Shown here piece by piece: positions 6,738 through 10,280 of a stretch of 10,280 nt of DNA (the stretch's first letter is position 1; each line of letters begins with the position of its first letter). Both the position numbers and the translations under genes were made by a program. Origin of the DNA: Rhodoferax sp. (GTDB lineage Bacteria > Pseudomonadota > Gammaproteobacteria > Burkholderiales > Burkholderiaceae_C); contig JAURGS010000070.1 in assembly GCA_030833685.1 (NCBI GenBank), forward strand, positions 1-10,280, given 5' to 3'. The notes below the pieces were generated by a model that worked only from the letters and a program-made list of their open reading frames with translations, was not told the DNA's origin and did no database searches.

Positions 6738-7511
6738 AACACGTGGCAGCGCCACCCACTGCCCCTGAACTTCGGCAATGTGCAAGCGGTGTTCAAACAC
6801 GTTCTCGATGGCCTCACGGGTGCTGACATCCGAGGTCAGGCCAAGGTGCACCAAACGCCCATGGTCCAGAACCAGCACCGTGTCGGCCTGAAGCGCCATG
6901 CTGATTTCATGCAAGACCGTGACCACCGAGACGCCGCGCACACAGGCGGACCGAATCCAATCCAGGCAATCAGCCTGATGCGGTGGGTCAAGATTGCTCA
7001 AGGGTTCATCCAGCAGCATGACGGGCGCACCCGTGCAGAATGCACGAGCCAGCAACACACGCTGGCGCTCACCGGCCGAGAGGTGGATCAAGAGTCTGTC
7101 GCGCAATTGCGCTATGTGCAGCGCCTCCAACGCGCTCTTTACCGCAGCCTCGTCCTGCGCTGTGGCGCTGGCAAACCAATTCTGGTGCGCGAGTCGGCCC
7201 AGCATCACCGTGTCGTAGACCCGCAAATCGGATGCGATGGCTTGCTCTTGCCCCAACCAGGACAGGGCGCGCGCGCGCATACGACGGTCCATCAGGCGCA
7301 AAGACTGGCCGTGCAACACCAGATCACCCTCGCTGGGCAAAAGACCCGCCAGCGCTTTGAGCAAGGTTGACTTGCCAGCGCCGTTAGGCCCCACAACGCA
7401 AGTCCAATGGCCTCTTGGCAGATGCAGATCCAAACCCGAGATCACCTGACGCGCACCCAGCGCCACGCACAGACCCTTGGCTTGCAGTGCAGACTCTGCA
7501 GCGGGCATCAT
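6708..7511 (-). CDS. btuD: ABC transporter ATP-binding protein, BtuD/FecE type
   Basis: 267 residues from ATG at 7511. It is the cytoplasmic ATPase that powers the FecCD/BtuC-type permease encoded just upstream. Walker A is GPNGAGKST (41-49), the Q-loop falls in SWLGQEQ (84-90), the ABC signature is LSAGERQ (144-150), Walker B is VMLLDEP (164-170) with catalytic Glu169, the D-loop is SNLD (172-175), and the switch His is His201 in VLHE. All catalytic residues are intact. The start codon overlaps the permease stop as ATGA (7508-7511), which argues for translational coupling. The frame is open much further upstream (to 7901), but that part lies wholly within the permease gene and has no family similarity. 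It is the last gene of the operon. Iron-siderophore or haem importers share this ATPase type, so the B12 assignment rests on the neighbours. Confidence 0.92.
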   Translation of the reverse strand: MMPAAESALQAKGLCVALGARQVISGLDLHLPRGHWTCVVGPNGAGKSTLLKALAGLLPSEGDLVLHGQSLRLMDRRMRARALSWLGQEQAIASDLRVYDTVMLGRLAHQNWFASATAQDEAAVKSALEALHIAQLRDRLLIHLSAGERQRVLLARAFCTGAPVMLLDEPLSNLDPPHQADCLDWIRSACVRGVSVVTVLHEISMALQADTVLVLDHGRLVHLGLTSDVSTREAIENVFEHRLHIAEVQGQWVALPRVGTPRVSDPR

Positions 7512-8515
7512 CTGGTGCGCCCCGCCAAGGTCTGCATGCGCCACAAAAGATAAGCGCCCCCCAAAATCGTGGTGAACAGACCGACCGGTAATTCCTGGCT
7601 TGGCAGTGCCCAACGTGCCAAGAGGTCCGCCGAGGCCAGCAGCAAACCACCCACCAGCGCTGACAAAAGCATCAGCGCGCCATGGCGTGTGGCGACACAG
7701 GCTCGAACCACATGTGCTGCGGCCAGGCCCACAAAACCAATTAGACCGGTATGGGCCACTGCCGCACCGGTGGCCACTGACAAGACTGCAATCAGAATCA
7801 AGCGCGAGCGAAACATATGCAGCCCCAGGCTTTGTGCAGTCAATTCCCCAAGTGTCAGGGCGTCGAGTACAGGCGCCATAGCCCACGCCAATACCAAGCA
7901 AAAGACAAGCACCAGCGCCATCACCACACAGGCCTGCAAGCCCAGCAAGGCGGTCGAGCCCAGCAGAAATCCTTGCATGGCCATGAGCAAATCAGGTCGC
8001 ATCAACGCGCCTAGCGAGACCAATGCGCCCAACACCACACCAACCACCACACCAGCCAGTAACAAGCGCAGGGTTTGTTCCACACCACCGGCCAAGGCCA
8101 ACGTGAGCAACACAGCCAGCCACGCGCCGATAAAGGCCGAACCAGTCATGCCGACATGGTGCGCCCAGCCGGCATCAGCCACACTTGCGCCCAGCATGAC
8201 CAGGTAAATTCCAACCCCGACCGACGCGCCCGAGGCACTACCCAACAAATACGGGTCAGCCAGGGGGTTTCGAAACAATCCCTGAGCGACCGCGCCTGCC
8301 AGCCCCAACAGGCCTCCAGCCAGCCACGCACCCAGCCCGCGCGGCAGCCGAATATCCCAAAGTATCTGCGCCAGAACCTGCCCGTCAGCGTTGGTGAAAT
8401 CTGTCGACCATGGCCAAATCCAGCCAGAGCCACCCGCCAAAACACCCAGCACTAGAATCAGCACTGAGAGCAGCGCAAACAGCAACGCCCATGACCAGAC
8501 TTTATGGCCGCTCAT
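7508..8515 (-). CDS. btuC: FecCD/BtuC-family ABC transporter permease
   Basis: 335 residues, the usual length, and very hydrophobic, with roughly ten membrane helices expected. Family marks: IRLPRGLGAWLAGGLLGLAGAVAQ (starting about residue 55), FRNPLADPYLLGSASGA (81-97), the TLGELTAQSLG stretch (221-231), and GFVGLAAAHVVR (260-271), the region that contacts the ATPase. Two positions that are normally proline in this family are alanine here: Ala267 (E. coli BtuC has IPH, here AAH) and Ala321 (E. coli GAPVF, here GGAYL). The frame is otherwise intact, so this does not look like a pseudogene. It begins by an ATGA overlap (8512-8515) with the btuF stop and ends by an ATGA overlap with btuD. It would form the inner-membrane channel as a dimer with two BtuD subunits. 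Confidence 0.92.
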   Translation of the reverse strand: MSGHKVWSWALLFALLSVLILVLGVLAGGSGWIWPWSTDFTNADGQVLAQILWDIRLPRGLGAWLAGGLLGLAGAVAQGLFRNPLADPYLLGSASGASVGVGIYLVMLGASVADAGWAHHVGMTGSAFIGAWLAVLLTLALAGGVEQTLRLLLAGVVVGVVLGALVSLGALMRPDLLMAMQGFLLGSTALLGLQACVVMALVLVFCLVLAWAMAPVLDALTLGELTAQSLGLHMFRSRLILIAVLSVATGAAVAHTGLIGFVGLAAAHVVRACVATRHGALMLLSALVGGLLLASADLLARWALPSQELPVGLFTTILGGAYLLWRMQTLAGRTR

Positions 8516-9381
8516 CTTGGGCCACCTGCCCGCGTAGCCAGTCGGTTGACACAGTCGACCAGTAACTGCGCAGCCTCACCCACGCGTGGACCAGCGCGAA
8601 CCAACAAGTCCGACTCGGCGCCAGAGAGCACGCAAATGCGCTGATCGCGCACGGCACGCAGCTGCGACCAGCCGGGTCGCTGCAAGAGGCTGGGCAATGA
8701 ACTGTCGCTTAGCACCACCGCGTCAGGCTGAGCGCGCAGCATCCATTCGGTCTGAACCATCGGGAACGGACCCAGGCTGGCGGCAAGCACGTTTCGCAAG
8801 CCGATGGTCTTGAGGATTTGACCGATGAATGAGGACTCACTTGCGCCATGAGGCACTGGACTGACCTCGACATAGACACTCCAGTTGCGCGCCGCGGGCA
8901 CCACAGCACCGCCAGCCTGCGACAACTTACCTGTCACCTCGCGCCACAGCGCTGGTGCCCGCTCAACGGGCAAACCCAAGGCCTGGCCCACCGCGTCGAG
9001 CGATGTTTGCAGCTGGGCCAGGTTTTGCGGCTCCAACTGAAGGACGCGTAAACCCAGTGCGCGCATGCGCTCTGCGCCGCGCGCCGACTTGGCCATCAAG
9101 ACCAGGTCTGGCCGCAAAGACACGATGGCTTCTAAGCTGGGATCCAGCCCTCCTCCAACCCGCGGTAGGCTCGCCAACGCAGCTGGCCAATTGCTGTAGC
9201 GATCAAGGCCCACCAAGCGTTCGCACGCTTGCAGCAGGCACACGGTTTCGGTCAGCGAGGGAAGCAAGCTGACGACCCGTTGAACCCGAGTACCGGCGTT
9301 TTCGGCACTCGCCCTCTGCGCGGGCAATGCCAATAGAAGAGCCGCCAGCGCGAGCGTCACCAGAGGCAGTCGCCTAGCCAT
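8512..9381 (-). CDS. btuF: Periplasmic corrinoid-binding protein, BtuF-like
   Basis: 289 residues from ATG at 9381. A classic signal peptide is visible: MARR, a hydrophobic core LVTLALAALLLALP, and a likely signal-peptidase site after ASA (residue 26). There is no lipobox Cys. The mature part starts with RVVSLLPSLTET, the standard start of Peripla_BP_2 (BtuF/FhuD) proteins, then VGLDRYSNWP, LPRVGGGLDPSLEAIVSLRPDLVL and RPGWSQLRAVRDQRICVL. Glu84 and Glu212 occupy the places of the two lobe glutamates that dock onto BtuC arginines in E. coli BtuF. Four Cys remain in the mature protein (48, 53, 250, 277), so a disulfide is possible. The start overlaps the upstream stop by 8 bases. A longer frame back to 9429 would spoil the signal peptide. 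It delivers ligand from the periplasm to BtuC. Confidence 0.9.
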   Translation of the reverse strand: MARRLPLVTLALAALLLALPAQRASAENAGTRVQRVVSLLPSLTETVCLLQACERLVGLDRYSNWPAALASLPRVGGGLDPSLEAIVSLRPDLVLMAKSARGAERMRALGLRVLQLEPQNLAQLQTSLDAVGQALGLPVERAPALWREVTGKLSQAGGAVVPAARNWSVYVEVSPVPHGASESSFIGQILKTIGLRNVLAASLGPFPMVQTEWMLRAQPDAVVLSDSSLPSLLQRPGWSQLRAVRDQRICVLSGAESDLLVRAGPRVGEAAQLLVDCVNRLATRAGGPR

Positions 9382-10177
9382 GCGCTTGCACCCACGCCTT
9401 GCAAATTTGATGCAGTCTTTGGACGCCATCGGTCAGGGCGGCGGGGCCAGGTTGCAGGATTTCTGCCGACTTGATCTCATGCAAGGCGCCGTCTTGTACA
9501 GCCGGAATTGCCTGCCAATGCTCACGCGCTGCCACGAGATTTGGCCGAAACTTTTTGCCACACCATGACGCGATGATGATGTCTGGGCGGCGACGAACCA
9601 CTTCTTGTCCATCGGCGATGATCCGATCTTTGCCCAGAGACTGCGTCGCCAACTCCGAAAATACGTCGTCGCCACCGGCGATGGTGATCAGCTCGGATAC
9701 CCAGCGGATCGCGCTGATCATGGGTTGATCCCACTCTTCGAAATAAACCCGAGGCCGGCGCGGCCAAAGCGCTGTCTGGGCTTTCATCGCATCAAGCGAG
9801 TCACGCATCTGCTTGAGTTGTGCCAAGGCAGCCTCAGACTGGCCCACCATCGCCCCAACCTGAAACAACATCGCAAATATCTGATCAATACTGCGTTGAT
9901 TAAAGACCGTGACAGCCACGCCCTGGCGAATCAGCGCCGAGGCGATATCCGCCTGCATATCCGAGAACCCGAGCACCAAATCGGGCTCTAGCGCGAGGAT
10001 TTTGTCGATTTTGGCGCTGGTAAATGCGCTAACCCGGGGTTTTTCTGCGCGCACCTTCGCGGGGCGAACCGCATACCCCGAAACACCAACAATCCGGTGC
10101 TCTTGACCCAGCAAATAAAGCCACTCGACTGTTTCCTCGGTCAGGCAGACGATGCGCTGGGGGGTAAGCGATGACAT
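9374..10177 (-). CDS. Peripla_BP_2 (BtuF-fold) corrinoid-binding-like protein without a signal peptide
   Basis: 267 residues. The protein begins MSSLTPQRIVCLTEETVEWLYLLG, so the binding-fold starts at once; there is no hydrophobic leader or lipobox. Reading further upstream in frame gives no ATG, GTG or TTG before a stop at 10277-10279, so a hidden signal peptide is excluded. Fold marks: VEWLYLLGQEHRIVGVSGY (17-35), KIDKILALEPDLVLGFSDMQ (56-75), a long linking helix at about 98-135, RRRPDIIIASWCG (195-207) and ILQPGPAALTDGVQRL (240-255). Aligned to the BtuF neighbour, the docking glutamates become Asp58 and Gln191 (with Glu192 beside it). Similar signal-less members of COG0614, annotated as cobalamin-binding proteins, are known to me in other bacteria. 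It lies between receptor and btuF, 5 bases after the former's stop, overlapping the latter by 8. A cytosolic corrinoid acceptor or insertion helper is an inference; export by another route is not excluded. Confidence 0.88.
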   Translation of the reverse strand: MSSLTPQRIVCLTEETVEWLYLLGQEHRIVGVSGYAVRPAKVRAEKPRVSAFTSAKIDKILALEPDLVLGFSDMQADIASALIRQGVAVTVFNQRSIDQIFAMLFQVGAMVGQSEAALAQLKQMRDSLDAMKAQTALWPRRPRVYFEEWDQPMISAIRWVSELITIAGGDDVFSELATQSLGKDRIIADGQEVVRRRPDIIIASWCGKKFRPNLVAAREHWQAIPAVQDGALHEIKSAEILQPGPAALTDGVQRLHQICKAWVQAHG

Positions 10178-10182
10178 GGTGG

Positions 10183-10280
10183 CTAATGCCTTGCCGCCCG
10201 GCGCAAGCCGATCATGACCACCCGACCTGGTGTTGCGTAGCCGCCAACCTGTTGAAACTGACGATCGGTGAGATTGTCAA
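10183..10280 (-). CDS. btuB: C-terminal end of a TonB-dependent outer-membrane receptor, BtuB-like (partial)
   Basis: Only the last 31 codons and the TAG stop (10183-10185) are in the window. They read DNLTDRQFQQVGGYATPGR followed by VVMIGLRRAARH. The pattern N-L-x-D, V-x-GY-x-T-x-GR is the standard end of TonB-dependent receptors of the BtuB type (E. coli BtuB: NLFDKDYETVYGYQTAGR). It corresponds to the last two beta strands of the 22-strand barrel. The usual terminal aromatic residue is missing; instead a short basic tail RRAARH follows the last strand. The stop lies 5 bases before the next start, so it is the upstream gene of the uptake operon. The operon promoter and any riboswitch lie beyond the window edge. 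The stretch is short, so the substrate call depends on the neighbours. Confidence 0.75.
   Translation of the reverse strand, partial: DNLTDRQFQQVGGYATPGRVVMIGLRRAARH

Noticed and set aside
7267..7278. Alternating GC tract (six GC units) as a Z-DNA or regulatory element
   Set aside because: It falls in the btuD coding region over Arg/Ala codons and is easily explained by codon use in GC-rich DNA.
6705..7370. Plus-strand open frame of 221 codons opposite the ATPase gene
   Set aside because: It is antisense to an ATPase with all Walker and signature motifs intact; its product is rich in Gln, His and Arg and has no recognisable domain.
7512..7901. N-terminal extension of the ATPase frame to 397 residues
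   Set aside because: The added part lies wholly within the permease gene in another frame, while the ATPase fold begins properly at the ATGA overlap.
7569..8207. Long plus-strand open frame of 212 codons opposite the permease gene
   Set aside because: It mirrors a well-supported permease in another frame, has low-complexity Thr/Ala/Pro/Lys composition typical of antisense shadows of hydrophobic genes, and shows no family motif or ribosome binding site.
9382..9429. 16-residue extension of the BtuF-like protein
   Set aside because: It would add a charged stretch before a textbook signal peptide that starts at MARR (9381).
10178..10280. Possible cobalamin riboswitch upstream of the signal-less binding protein
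   Set aside because: The stretch encodes the end of a TonB-dependent receptor up to a TAG at 10183-10185, leaving only 5 bases free. A riboswitch would be expected before the receptor gene.

Overview
The window looks like chromosomal DNA of a betaproteobacterium, probably order Burkholderiales (Comamonadaceae-like). This is inferred from moderately GC-rich coding sequence, dense gene packing, and protein styles typical of that group: a Cache-PAS hybrid kinase, a YqiA-type esterase and a Btu-type uptake operon. No 16S rRNA or other decisive marker is present. I see no tRNA, rRNA, insertion sequence, phage gene or CRISPR array. Almost every base is coding; the longest gaps are about 150 bases (3217-3368) and about 200 bases (5846-6044).

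Left part (1-4025, plus strand): the 3' portion of a large membrane-bound hybrid sensor histidine kinase (periplasmic sensor, one visible membrane segment, three PAS-like domains, HisKA, HATPase, receiver), then a short intergenic region with a weak terminator-like hairpin and a promoter-like element, then a small monotopic sugar-1-phosphate transferase that would start synthesis of a polyprenyl-linked glycan. The sugar transferase converges on the next block with only 6 bases between stop codons.

Middle (4032-6695): a minus-strand pair, a fold-type I PLP aminotransferase followed by a YqiA-family alpha/beta hydrolase, and divergent from it endonuclease III (nth), whose key residues sit at the same numbers as in E. 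coli. The 199-base divergent region has a good sigma70-like promoter pointing at nth and a Shine-Dalgarno for the aminotransferase.

Right part (6708-10280, minus strand): a tightly packed corrinoid (vitamin B12-like) uptake operon, read from right to left. It holds the last 31 codons of a TonB-dependent receptor of BtuB type, a binding protein WITHOUT a signal peptide, a binding protein WITH a signal peptide (BtuF-like), a FecCD/BtuC permease and a BtuD-like ATPase. The junctions are a 5-base gap, an 8-base overlap and two 4-base ATGA overlaps. The logic would be receptor across the outer membrane, BtuF in the periplasm, BtuCD across the inner membrane, and possibly a cytosolic acceptor. The most interesting points are the signal-less second binding protein, two lost conserved prolines in the permease, and a composite hairpin that spans the convergent nth/btuD stops. 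The substrate is inferred from family resemblance and not proven; any cobalamin riboswitch would lie upstream of the receptor, outside the window.
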